Shown: one piece after another, positions 10,936 through 20,254 of the stretch | Layout of the letters: every line of letters begins with the position of its first letter | Numbering within the stretch: position 1 is the first letter of the stretch | DNA from: Macrocystis pyrifera | Taxonomy: Eukaryota > Sar > Phaeophyceae > Laminariales > Laminariaceae | Length of the DNA stretch: 64,000 bases | Assembly (NCBI GenBank): GCA_031763025.1 | Contig: JASSKH010000006.1 | Location: 9,917,691-9,981,690, forward strand | Direction of reading: 5' to 3' | Made by a program: the position numbers and the translations under genes | The notes under the pieces: model-generated | Told to the model about the DNA's origin: nothing | Database searches by the model: none | The model's input: only the letters and a program-made list of their open reading frames with translations

Positions 10936-11699
10936 ATGCCTCCTACTCAATATACACGACCATACTCATACCCCCCCTGCTCCTGTGCATGAGCAATATT
11001 CCCCTCAGCTCTGTACATGAAAATGTACGACATCGCAGGGCATCTCAATAAAAATATCAACTCGAAGGAAACTCAGAAAGTCAAAAATCCAATCTGTAAC
11101 TCAAAAATCAAATTCTTGAATCAACACTCAAAACCTCAAATCAGTATTCAAATGCTCAAATCCCCAGCCTCTCTGTTGCAAACACATAAAACTCTCGAAT
11201 TCCAATGCCAGGTAAAACGGCATTCTTCTCGGATTCAGTCAGGTAAAACGGCATTTTCCGCGGAATTGGTCAAAAGATGTTCAGTGGAATCTCGTCGACT
11301 TAGTACAGTGATCTCCGGGGCCCTCCCCTCGCCAAACGCTACTGGTGTCTACGGGCACACTATCATAATCATTCGTATTGTCTCCAGCGCGCACGCTCGA
11401 AAATATCAACTTTCGAATTCGGCGACACTTCAACTCCCGACCAACCCTAAGGAATTATATAGCACTGCCTGCTAGACCACTCAGTCAGTACTGACTTTGA
11501 ACAAAAGCACAATTTTTCAAGAACCAGAAAAAATCAAACTCTCAATTTCCGAAATACTACCCAAACCTTCCAAATCAGAAAACATTTCCTATGGACCGCA
11601 CACGCCCCCAGGCGCTTCATAGTCTCTCTTCAACCTTATCCAAAAAATCTCCCTCTATTTCATGAGGAATTGATTCAAATCATATAAAATATCACGGTA
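10936..11699. other. C/A-rich non-coding stretch
   Basis: Between 11040 and 11200 the plus strand is rich in TCAAAA(T/C) triplet-like repeats. The reading frames show no recognisable motif. Confidence 0.35.
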
Positions 11700-11890
11700 G
11701 TCCTACTCATCAAAATTAAAATTACGCCAAGAAATTAAATGCCAGAGATCGCGAGGAACCCCGTACCCCCGGACAAGAGTCTCCCCTTATCCCCTACTCC
11801 CGCCATTGATGCACAGATCGCGACGGTAAGGCGAGATAGCATACATTCCTCCACTTGAATTTTATTTGATATTGAAACTACTCGAAAACT
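11700..11890 (-). repeat. fragment related to interior of the LTR element at 18.1-20.0 kb
   Basis: Read on the minus strand, this stretch matches about 19690-19835. Shared blocks are GTATGCTATCTCGC, CTTGTCCGGGGG with ACGGGGTT, and GCGATCTC. It looks like a fragment of a related LTR element. Confidence 0.55.
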
Positions 11891-12564
11891 CCAATAACTC
11901 TCGCGGACTCCAAATCGACCAGAAAAACAATTCCAAAATACAAGCAATGAAAATATTCATCCAGATTCAAAGGCAACCACATTTCAGTAAGAATCACCCC
12001 GATGCCCCCAACACTACTGCTGTTGCCTCCGCCGCGGCTGCCTCTCCGTTCGGTCTCATGGCGTCACCGCAGCTCGGGTCATCCAGCTATTCCTCCTGGG
12101 TGAAATCAAACGTCGCCTCTTCAGCATTGACTCGGCATACAGAAGGGATGTGACGTGCATCATTCGAGCGATTAGGTCTGCGTATGCACTGCTTGCAAAC
12201 TCCTCTTTGGTATAGTCAAGTTCTCAAATGCTACTGCAAATAAACAGCTATTTGTAAACGAGAATATCTGGTCCCACATCAAACCCATGTATTCCTCGAC
12301 CACTATATATGCTGCAGTGCGTACTTGATGAACATATACAGCAGTGCCAAGTAAACCTTTTTCGTCTCAGCTCACATTACCATACTACTTCTGCTGCTGC
12401 TGAACTCGAATAGTATATTACTCCGTCCGCAAATAAATATCTTGCCTTTAGCACGTAACAAGTGGCGCGGGTCGTGCTACACACCAACCCAACAACTCAA
12501 AAACGAGATACCCTCATACAAAGATGTAAATATGTGAAATGCCGCAAACAGACGTGTTGCTGTA
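11891..12564. other. no recognisable gene
   Basis: A 95-codon plus frame (11866-12153) contains an alanine-rich stretch but no motif. Nothing else is supportable. Confidence 0.3.
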
Positions 12565-12604
12565 GTTGGGCACAAGGGTTTAATGTGAAGAACACACACA
12601 CAAG
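12565..12604 (+). mobile_element. extreme 3' end of a LINE copy with (CA)n
   Basis: Only GGGTTTAATGTGAAGAACAC and the (CA)n tail are present, a very severe 5' truncation. Confidence 0.55.
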
Positions 12605-12723
12605 GGTTGATTACATAAACCTCTTCCTGCTGTACTCGTGTCGATGTTCAACCAGAGCCCTCGACCAGTCAACCATAAAACAGACAGACGGTTGTCTACA
12701 GAAAAAAATTCAATGAGGGAAGA

Positions 12724-12750
12724 TATACGTATACGTATACGTATACGTCC
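12724..12750. repeat. (ATACGT)n microsatellite
   Basis: About four tandem copies of the palindromic hexamer ATACGT. Confidence 0.9.
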
Positions 12751-13703
12751 GTTCATCTCATTTCGTTTCCACTATTCCCAAATATATCTGTATCTCCAAT
12801 GTTCGCAGATTCTCTCCTACTCTCAAATCGATACGCAATCAATCTAAAAACGAAAATCCCCACAGCGGTCAATCAACAAAGCCAAACGTGCCTGGTGCGG
12901 ACGTAAGTCCTTGCCGGTGGCGCCTCGATCCATTTTATTTCCTCCTCTCTCTTGGGGCACCGCATCCCGAACAGATGACGATGCAGACTCCTCCCCCTGC
13001 GTCCATTTTCACGCTCCCTCGACTCCTTTTTCGGGGGCAACGTCCCCCCCATCAACCACCTGCGGGGGTGGTGCTTCAGCAGTCCAGGCGGATTCTGCCA
13101 GAACGCTTTCAGCGTCGCTCCCGCGGTCTCCACCTTCCCTCCCGGCTCCTGCCGGCCAAACTCTCTTTCATATAATAATACCTGGTATACGTTCTACATT
13201 TACGTCGCCTGCGCGCAGCGAACCCACAGGTTCAGGCAGATGCCTGGCTATTCCGGGGTGTTGCAGCAGCGACGGTTACGCGGCGGTCGACACGACGGCG
13301 GCGGTAACGGTGCTTACTGCATGCGCTTCATCGTCGCAACAAAAGTGCAGCAATCCTATGACTGCTGACGTTGCTGACGGTGCTGCTGGAGCTGCTGCTG
13401 TCCCTGCAACTACTACTCTCCAGCGCCTTCGCCACCAGTGCCAAGCGATTCTACCAGGTCCGGCTCAAACTTGGCCCCGCTGGGATCGCTGCTGCTCTCC
13501 TGGTGCGGCATCTCCTGAGTCTTCTTCTCACACACACGTCCTGTCCTCCAGGATCTCGATCTCATCTTCAAAATACACACACGCTGGCTCCCTCACGAAG
13601 CATATCATCTAAAAAGAATAGACATGCTGGAAGCAGGTTCCCGCCTCTTTGGGTTGGCCTGGGCTAAGCTTGCCAATAGAAGATCACCGGTATTCCACTA
13701 GTG
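12751..13703. other. GC-rich stretch, no recognised gene
   Basis: A 233-codon plus frame (12911-13612) is rich in Ser, Pro, Ala and Thr with no domain I recognise, and both strands have competing frames. On the minus strand, short segments (for example MPHQESSSDPSGAKFEPDL near 13490-13530) look protein-like but end in stops. A decayed gene is possible; I do not call one. Confidence 0.3.
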
Positions 13704-13920
13704 TGTTGATTGATCCCTAAAGGTATAGGCGCAGCTGGCACGGGAACGCGTGGCTGACTCCAGACATGAAACGGAACTCCTCTTACATTACATCCTCGCT
13801 GTAGAGTTGACTCGCCTCACATGCAGTACAGGGTTCCACCTGACGAGTGGCATTGGTGGGCACACATTACCCCGATATCCCAATACCCTACTGCGGGAAT
13901 CCCTTTCCAGCTTGGAACTC
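13704..13920. repeat. ~265-bp dispersed repeat, left part of interrupted copy
   Basis: Matches 10671-10887 with few substitutions and continues at 14360-14417 after the inserted MITE. The last ten bases, CTTGGAACTC (13911-13920), are repeated at 14360-14369 as the target duplication. Confidence 0.85.
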
Positions 13921-14359
13921 AGGGTTCTACACTATTTGACCTTGTCATGGGCATGTCGTGGCATTGCCATGGTACCATGGTACCGCCCTACACTATGGCA
14001 TACCATGGCATCACACGGCATCCCATGGTGTGGCATAAGATTCCATGGCACGCCGTGGGGGTTGCCATGACATGCCATGGGTAGTACCATGGCAACCCCC
14101 GCGGCTACCGCCACGGCACTCCATGGCAATCCCACGGCATATCATGGCAACCCCCACGGCACCCCAATGTCCACGGCACCTAGGTTGGGGTTGGGGTTGG
14201 GGTTGGGGTTAGGGTTAGGGTTAGGGTCCCATGGTATGCCATGGAGGTCCGTGGAAGGTTCCGTGGTATGCCGTGGAAGATGCCGTGGAAGGTTTTGCCG
14301 CAGGTGGTGCCACGGCATGCCCCGGCATGTTGCGAAAAAAGACAATAATGTACGTACCT
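13921..14359. mobile_element. foldback MITE with telomere-like loop, copy 1
   Basis: A 439-bp insertion flanked by a 10-bp direct repeat CTTGGAACTC, with the empty site present at 10878-10887. The left half is built from CCATGGCA/CCACGGCA units and the right half from the mirrored TGCCGTGG/CCGTGGAAGG units, so the arms can pair. At the fold is a G-rich block of TTGGGG and TTAGGG hexamers (14183-14227). The right end, read inwards as AGGTACGTACATTATTGTC, matches the left end of the copy at 16606. A 9-11-bp duplication with long inverted arms fits a Mutator-like non-autonomous element; that class is inferred. Confidence 0.85.
14183..14227 (+). repeat. interstitial telomere-like repeats
   Basis: Four TTGGGG-type units followed by three TTAGGG units, ending GGGTCCC. 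They sit at the fold of the surrounding MITE, so this is not a chromosome end. Confidence 0.9.
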
Positions 14360-14417
14360 CTTGGAACTCCCCAATCTATCATGGATCTCATATGTCGTGT
14401 TTCTGAGTACAATCAAC
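14360..14417. repeat. ~265-bp dispersed repeat, right part of interrupted copy
   Basis: Continues the repeat after the MITE, starting with the duplicated CTTGGAACTC and matching 10878-10935 to CAATCAACA. Confidence 0.8.
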
Positions 14418-14800
14418 AAGACCAAAGTGCAGCCTATGTAAACCCCGTGCCGCTGTCGCAAACACGGGCTTGATCGCCAGCGAGCAGCGCTCACACGAAG
14501 CATCTAAAAAAGGGTATGTTCTTTTTTTGTGTCCACCAAAGACTGTGTCGCAAACGGCACTAAATCTGCATGATAAACGTCGCTTCGACAGGTTTTTTAG
14601 CTCAACTCCAACTCTTCGAACACGCCGCGAAGAGAAACTGCTGCACGAAGTAGGGAGAGCGCGTGGCAGCACCACACGCAGTACAAAGTGTAGCCTGTGT
14701 ACACGATATGCCGCTGGAGCGAAGACGGGCTTGATCGGCGGAGAGAAGCGCTCACACGAAGCATCTAAAAAATATAACACAGCAGTAATTAAACTGAAGG
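14418..14800 (-). repeat. satellite-like array (about 1.5 units)
   Basis: Reverse-orientation units of the 22690-23575 repeat, with the same GACGGGCTTGATCGGCGG and GCGCTCACACGAAGCATCT blocks. A shared flank (CTCACC then CAGGAGCATGGTGA, about 14800-14830) also occurs next to the 22.7-kb array. Confidence 0.7.
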
Positions 14801-14973
14801 CTCACCCACAGGAGCATGGTGATCACGTCTTCGAGCGGCTTCGCTCTGCTGTTTGATAATTGATAATGATACTATTCATACTCACTGTAAGTGTAGCTAC
14901 GAATGCGATTACCGCACTATTGGTAGAAAATACGTATATATCCGTGACGAAACGAGAGCGTATATTATATTTA

Positions 14974-15833
14974 GGGTTTTTGCCAAAATCAGGTATACCT
15001 GGCCACTTTTGTGCCAGAAAATGTTACATACTGAAATCGAGTACAAAACACACACACACCAGGAGCCCTGCTATTGACCAAGCTGACATTGTAACTGATT
15101 TTGGCACGAAAAGGCCAAGGTACACCTGATTTTTGCTACTCTGTCTAGCTTTCAACTGATTTTGGTCAACTTCGAACCAATCAGAGAGGCCATACGTACA
15201 CTGTGTTTTCTCTCCGTATGCGTTTGCCCTCCTTCGGTTGAAATTCTTCTGTATTGACGTATAAACTCTGTACTCGTACGTCGTACGAAAAAGTACGTAT
15301 ACACATGCATACATACGTACGCTGGTTTCACTTTTTCTCCTTTGGGGTGTGAGATGTGCTTCAGTTATTAATAGTTGTTGTGTGTACTCTGTTGTTTTCT
15401 ATGTTTACAGCAGTCTCTACAGCACCATGGACACTCGGCGTTTCGTCTGCACCACCCCGCGTCGAGGCGGTCTCAGGTTTGGTACGGCAAGATAAGTTCG
15501 TGCCGAGCAGGCGGCTCCGCGAAGACGGTCTGGAAGCTTTAAAGCTGTCAACGGGGAGGGGGCGCCAGAGTAAATACTCTTGGCTCTTCCGCCGTGGCGG
15601 AACAAACGAAGCATATTAATAGTGACTCTTTGCAGGTCCATGTGGAGCCCGTGGTACCTACACTCTGAAGAAAACAAAACAATTCAGATTTTGGAGGCCA
15701 TGTAGGCGCATTCTTTTTTTACCGGATTGTCATGGACATCACACCGCTCGTGGCGCGAGTTTTTTACTTGGTTTTAGTAGGTACCTGATTTTGTCTCAAA
15801 CGGATCAGGTATACCTGATTTTGGCATTTGCCC
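14974..15833 (-). mobile_element. MULE-like MITE with 9-bp target duplication, copy 1
   Basis: The ends are inverted repeats: GGGTTTTTGCC with AAAATCAGGTATACCTG on the left, and its mirror GGCATTTGCCC on the right. The element is flanked by a perfect 9-bp direct repeat TTATATTTA (14965-14973 and 15834-15842), the length typical of Mutator-like insertions. A second copy, in opposite orientation and carrying a SINE, lies at 33482-34706. No transposase is present. An 87-codon frame inside is described separately. Confidence 0.85.
15356..15619 (+). CDS. short ORF in MITE with signal-peptide-like N-terminus
   Basis: An 87-codon frame. Residues 1-22 are strongly hydrophobic (LLIVVVCTLLF core) and end in a plausible small-residue cleavage region, as in secreted proteins. 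Residues 51-57 read SRRLRED, which contains an R-x-L-R tetrapeptide followed by acidic residues. In the copy at 33796-33990 (minus) the N-terminal half is kept (APWTLGVSSAPPRVE identical), the tetrapeptide is RRFR, and the frame ends early. I do not recognise a family. It may be chance openness inside a non-coding element. No promoter or expression signal is visible. Confidence 0.3.
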   Translation: MLQLLIVVVCTLLFSMFTAVSTAPWTLGVSSAPPRVEAVSGLVRQDKFVPSRRLREDGLEALKLSTGRGRQSKYSWLFRRGGTNEAY

Positions 15834-16605
15834 TTATATTTACGTACGTAGCGTCTTTGTTTTTTCATCAGGAGTAATAATGATGAAATACGTGTTCTGC
15901 TGGTTGTTCGGGTGTGTGTGTGTTCTTCACATTAAACCGTTCTTCTACTCGTCGACATCCAGCAAGACCAGTGTCCATATGCTGATTCTTCACCCTAGAA
16001 AGATATGAGCTCTGTGGTCGCAGACTACGACAGAGAGAAAACACACCGTAACGCATTAATAGCCTACGCAATACCATGCCTTCGCACTAGGTGCGGCCGA
16101 CACAACATACGTACATACGCCAGCAACCAAAATACACCATAAAGAAAGAGAAGCAACGAAGAAACCAAACCGAAAAAGAAGAAGAAAAGGAGAAGAATCC
16201 CAAATAAATATATAAAATGGGAAGCCAAAGGTCAGACACATACTTACCCCGAGCATGAGCCAAAATGGACGTGCAAGGGAGAAGAAATGAGAAGGAAAAA
16301 GGGGCTTATGCATCCCGGTGAACACTTAACTAAGTAAAAAGAGAAATAATGAGTGGGCCAAAATACGCTCGTCACCCACCCACTATGTATTAGTAGTACT
16401 TTCAAAAAAGGATAAGGGGAAAACTTAGGAAAAAGTTAAGTCATGGAAAAAAAATCAAAGCACCAAGCCAATACATACCGAACGGCCGCAGCAGTTGGTG
16501 GTACGAGTAGCAAAGAAAAGTCCAACCTCTTAGTCGGCCTGGTACCTTGCTACCCTATCTGCGGTCTCTCTGCTACTCTCTTCTACCGCGGTTTCCCTTG
16601 TACTC

Positions 16606-16856
16606 AGGGATGTACATTATTGTCATTTTTTGCCGTGGCATGCCGTGGCATGCCGTGGCACGACCTGCGGCAAAACCTTCCACGGCATTAGGGTTGGGGT
16701 TAGGGTTAGGGTTAGGGTTAGGGTCCCATGGTATGCCGTGGAGGTCCGTGGAAGATTCCGTGGTATGCCGTGGAAGGTTCCGTGGTATGCCGTGGAAGTT
16801 TTGCCGCAGGTCGTGCCACGGCATGCCACGGCATGTCGCGAAAAATGTACATGGCC
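16606..16856. mobile_element. foldback MITE with telomere-like loop, copy 2
   Basis: A 251-bp insertion into the LINE. The flanking direct repeat is CCTTGTACTC (16596-16605 and 16857-16866; one more C could belong to it). Uninterrupted LINE sequence at this point exists at 27252-27264 and 28110-28125. The arms are strongly inverted: TGCCGTGGCACGACCTGCGG then CAAAAC on the left mirrors GTTTTGCCGCAGGTCGTGCC on the right. TTAGGG repeats lie at the fold (16688-16724). The ends share ATGTACAT. Confidence 0.9.
16688..16724 (+). repeat. interstitial telomere-like repeats
   Basis: Five TTAGGG-type units with one TTGGGG, ending GGGTCCC, exactly between the arms of the MITE. The hexamer mix is the same as at 14183-14227. 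Confidence 0.9.
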
Positions 16857-17128
16857 CCTTGTACTCCTCCTGTCCCCCCCCTGCCCCCATACATTTGTAC
16901 GGTGTTCCTTTTACCCCTCCTGCTGTTACCCCTTCCCCCATTCCCTCTAACACTACCCGCAGCGGATGCACGGCGCTGTCTACTCAGCTTTGCCTCAGCC
17001 TCGTGCCACCTGCCCATGAACTGTTCAGCTGTTTCGAGGATTCCCCGGTACCACTTTCCCGTCTGTTTTACTGCTGTGGGCCACAGTGCGGTCCCAACTC
17101 CAAAGACTAAGGGGAAGTCTTCCGTTGA

Positions 17129-17886
17129 TCACTCGGTGGCTTTGAACACTCTAAGGTCCTCAGCAATGGCCCTAGGCCAAGTCTTGGGCTGCCCGCCTGG
17201 TTTCGGGCTCCCCCCACCAGCGATCGTCCCGAACATTAACCGACTGGGCAATCGCCCCTCGTGCTGCCGCACCAGAGCCCCCGCAAAGAAGAGTCGCCGT
17301 TTACGGATGGTCGTTTCGATACTTTCGCATCGTGGTATCCAGAGCGCCTCGGCATACGAGAGGGTGGTGTGGTCGGTGCGTAGTCGGCGCTGGAAGCCAA
17401 TAACTCGCAGAAGGACTTCGTGGTGGGCTGATCGAAGCTTGGCGAAGTGGTCCGCATTGAGGGTCCACGTCACGCAACCGTACAGCAAGGTCTCAATCAC
17501 CTCGGCCTTCGGCATCCGGACTTTCAGACTAAGCGGTGCGTTCGTCCTATCGTACAGTTCCGGACCATACCGTTAGAGGCATGCCCGCATCAGACGGATT
17601 CGTCGCTCGATTTCGAAGGAGAGGTCAGCGTTCTCGTGGATAATGCCTCCTAGGTATAAAACCTGGGTCGTCTGTTTATACTTTTGGCCTGCAGCTTCGA
17701 TCGCGAGCGGTGAGGTGGTAAACGTCTGATCCGGTGTCCGTAGGAGCATCGTTTCTGTCTTCTTCTCGGATACCGTGAGACCTACTGCTTCGAACACAGT
17801 CACGATGACTGTCATCATTCTTGCAAGGCCTTCCGCCGACTTCGAGACTATTGCCGCGTCGCCTGCATACAACATGCCCCACACAG
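17129..17886 (-). pseudogene. LINE reverse transcriptase, palm to thumb region
   Basis: On the minus strand from 17886 the frame reads AVWGMLYAGDAAIVSKSAEG, the RT catalytic motif C region. The usual YADD is YAGD here (GGC at 17861-17863), so one of the two metal-binding aspartates is lost. An in-frame TAA interrupts at 17573-17575, then the frame resumes with the LLYGCVTWTL and IRKRRLFFAGALVRQ motifs and stops at a TGA (17129-17131). Joined to 20255 the codons read through as ...LLACVQRAVWGMLYAGD, showing the interruption was made by the LTR element. Confidence 0.85.
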
Positions 17887-17891
17887 CCCTT

Positions 17892-18112
17892 TGTTCGTTG
17901 TGCCTCTTTAGCTTGACAGCTACGTGCCTGTTCGGGATATTGGCATAGTGTGCATTATGTGATTCTTGACATCTGGGTGTTATGGGATGACGCACAATGT
18001 CACTTCTGCTGTCCCTACCACTGCTGGGAGATAATAATAAACGACCTGAATCATCAACTCATCGATTGGCTGGGTGTCTTGGCTACCTGTCTGTGCTTGG
18101 GGCTGACGAACA
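17892..18112 (+). repeat. 5' LTR of copia-like element
   Basis: 221 bp, TGTTCGTTGTGCC...GCTGACGAACA. Differs from the 3' LTR by scattered substitutions. Confidence 0.9.
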
Positions 18113-18126
18113 CTCTAGAGAGTCGT

Positions 18127-18142
18127 TGGTACCGACGCAGCC
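18127..18142 (+). promoter_or_regulatory. candidate primer-binding site
   Basis: TGGTACCGACGCAGCC lies 14 bases after the LTR. The complement ends in TACCA, as a tRNA 3' end would. The offset is larger than usual, so this is tentative. Confidence 0.3.
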
Positions 18143-18259
18143 TCATCATGGGTGATGAACATGATGATCTTAGAGCCGTAGTCTCGGAGCAGGGCCTTGC
18201 TCTCAGAGAGTAAGGCACAACGGAAGTCCGGCAGGGAGCAGGGGCTACCTGCCGTAGAT

Positions 18260-18528
18260 ACAGCAGGGAGGAATGCTGTGTCGCCATCGTTGGATCGCTC
18301 CGACGATGGCACGGTGGAGCCGGGAAAGCGAAGGGGAGGTGTTTCCGGTGCAAGGCTGCGGGCCACTACAGCGACAGTCGCACCGCAGAGCTCTGCGAAA
18401 GGTGTGGTGGGAGAGGACACGAGAGCAGCAAGTACGCATCGCCGGCGGACATGGATGAATCGCCGGCGGCGGCCGTGTTTGCGATGGTGGGGGATCCCGG
18501 AGATGATGTGGAGACGACGGCGTTTTAG
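18260..18528 (+). pseudogene. gag C-terminal fragment with two decayed zinc knuckles
   Basis: In the frame ending at TAG 18526-18528 the peptide reads CFRCKAAGHYSDS and later CERCGGRGHESSKY. Both follow the C-x2-C-x4-H-x4-C knuckle of retroviral-type and copia gag proteins, but in each the fourth ligand (Cys) is replaced, by Ser and Tyr. An acidic C-terminal tail follows. Most of gag upstream is missing: the frame from ATG 18149 stops after about 21 codons. Gag packages element RNA; this fragment cannot make a complete protein. Confidence 0.7.
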
Positions 18529-20018
18529 GGGCACAGCAGCTAAAAGCCCTACGGCGGACAACCGTAGGCACCTCCGCCGTGTGTTGCGAGCGGGGGACTT
18601 CAAGTCGTACAACATTTATTTGCCGTACGCACTCCACTTCAGAGGTTGTGGAGGCAGCAGACATGGGGTTATCGCTCAGCGAGGGTACATGTCTGCATGC
18701 GAATTCCGCGAGAAGCCGCACGGCCGCCAGCCGTGTGCAAGCCTACCGGGGGGTGTTATGTGGGGCAAAGTCGCGCGGCATAGTAGCTGCGTGCATTCTG
18801 CTGCTGTTAAAAAGCGGTGGCAGGAAACGGGCGTGGGGTAATCGTGGACTGTCTACAGCAGTACCAAGTAACGATGGGGTTTCGTCCGGGTGGCAACAAG
18901 CGAGCAGATCTGGGTATTTCGTCAGCCGGAGCTTCATGCAAGGTCCGGCAACATCGCGGGGCGGAGGGGGCAGGTCTGGTCATCATGGTGTGATTTCGTA
19001 GGAATGAATGGTGAATTTAATTTTACGATGGATACACCTGTCGATCGAAATTATTATTTTTGGTCGAACGTGAGGTCTATTTATTTGCGGCAAGGGTGGA
19101 GAAACCGTAGATAGTAGACGATGTATCATCTGGGATTCGTTCTGGGTGGTATACGTAGCCTTTTTCGCCTGGTAGCTTCGAAATGTATTTTCATGTTCAA
19201 ATCAAACAGTCTTTGTAAATCCGAAAAACTTGTAGTGTTTTTCTGGTGTAGACAGGACCAGATGGGGCCTGGTAGAAATGAAATGCATACTTGTAGCGGT
19301 ATGGAGAAATAAGGGTACGCTGATACACCAAAGGGAGGTGAGGTGTATTGCTGGTATTGGCGGTGGCTACTGATTATATTGAATTTTTGCGGGTATCTTT
19401 CATTTCTGGCAGTAGACTACTGCCTGCAAAATAAAGGAGGGTGAGCATATTCATGGTTGATTGGTTGTTCTGCCGACAGTATCATTTTGCGAATACTTGT
19501 TCGCATCGGAGAGAAGTGGAACCTAAAATATTTTCTGCGAATGATCGAATAGTTTTCGTAGCTGGGAGGGCTTAAAGTGTTCGTGTCGAAAGCAGTAGCG
19601 GCATTTTATTGTTTCTTTATTCGATTATTAGGAACTACTGGGTGGCGACTATTATTTTTCGGGTAACTTTAGCGCCAGATAAATTCAAATTTTACAAGTG
19701 AAAAAGGACGTATGCTATCTCGCATTACCGTCACGATCTGAGAATTTATGACGGGAGTAAGGGGCAAAAGGAGACTTTTGTCCGGGGGAACGGGGTTCTC
19801 CGCGATCTCGGGCATTGTGCTTTTCACCTTAGTTTTTATTATATTGGCGTGGATATATTGTAATATCGTCTACAATTACAATATTTCTCGGTGGGGAGAG
19901 TGAGACGTTTTTGCTCACAGGGGTGGGTTTCCTCTTTCTTTTCGATTTTTTGTTTGTGGGTGGTTTAGGTCATGGAGTTGTGTGTTGTTGTCTTGGTCCG
20001 TAAATGTTACGTAAATAG
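18529..20018. other. interior of LTR element without recognised genes
   Basis: A 140-codon plus frame (18579-19001) has no motif I know. From 19000 on, the sequence is AT-richer and free of long frames. The stretch 19690-19835 has a reversed relative at 11700-11890. Confidence 0.4.
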
Positions 20019-20028
20019 TCAGGGAGGG
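20019..20028 (+). promoter_or_regulatory. polypurine tract
   Basis: TCAGGGAGGG immediately precedes the 3' LTR (TGTTCG), the normal site of plus-strand priming. It fixes the orientation of the element. Confidence 0.75.
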
Positions 20029-20249
20029 TGTTCGTTGTGCCTCTTTAGCTTGACAGTCACGTGCCGGTTCGGGATATTGGCATAGTGTGCATTATGTGAT
20101 TCTTGACATCTGGGTGTTATGGGATGACGCTCAATGTCACTTCTGCTGTCCCTACCACTGCTGGGAGATAATATTAGACGACCTGAATCATCAACTCATC
20201 GATTGTCTGGGTGTCTTGACTACCTGTCTGTGCTTGGGGCTGACGAACA
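20029..20249 (+). repeat. 3' LTR of copia-like element
   Basis: 221 bp, direct repeat of 17892-18112, followed by the target duplication CCCTT. Confidence 0.9.
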
Positions 20250-20254
20250 CCCTT

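Larger units (their letters stand above)
16530..17131 (-). pseudogene. LINE ORF C-terminus
   Basis: After an in-frame TGA at 17129-17131, the frame reads on through KWYRGILETAEQFMGRWHE and, beyond the inserted MITE, the terminal ETADRVARYQAD and stop TAA. The same end is intact in the truncated copies at 27069-27329 and, in part, 28060-28194. Bases 16606-16856 are the MITE and not LINE. The role of this C-terminal extension in LINE proteins is unknown to me. Confidence 0.75.
17887..20254 (+). mobile_element. copia-like non-autonomous LTR element inserted in the LINE
   Basis: Two 221-bp LTRs (17892-18112 and 20029-20249) begin TGTTCG and end CGAACA. The 5-bp target duplication CCCTT lies at 17887-17891 and 20250-20254, and removing the insertion restores an unbroken LINE reading frame. 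A clean polypurine tract precedes the 3' LTR. The 1.9-kb interior has a fragment of gag with zinc knuckles but no protease, integrase or RT that I can find, so it would need a helper. A related interior fragment lies at 11700-11890. Confidence 0.85.

Noticed and set aside
12911..13612. 233-codon open frame as a gene
   Set aside because: Low-complexity Ser/Pro/Ala composition, competing frames on both strands and no motif. Long frames arise by chance in GC-rich DNA.
14183..14227. Chromosome end or healed telomere
   Set aside because: The tract is inside a MITE with matching flanks on both sides and an empty site elsewhere, so it is an interstitial insertion.
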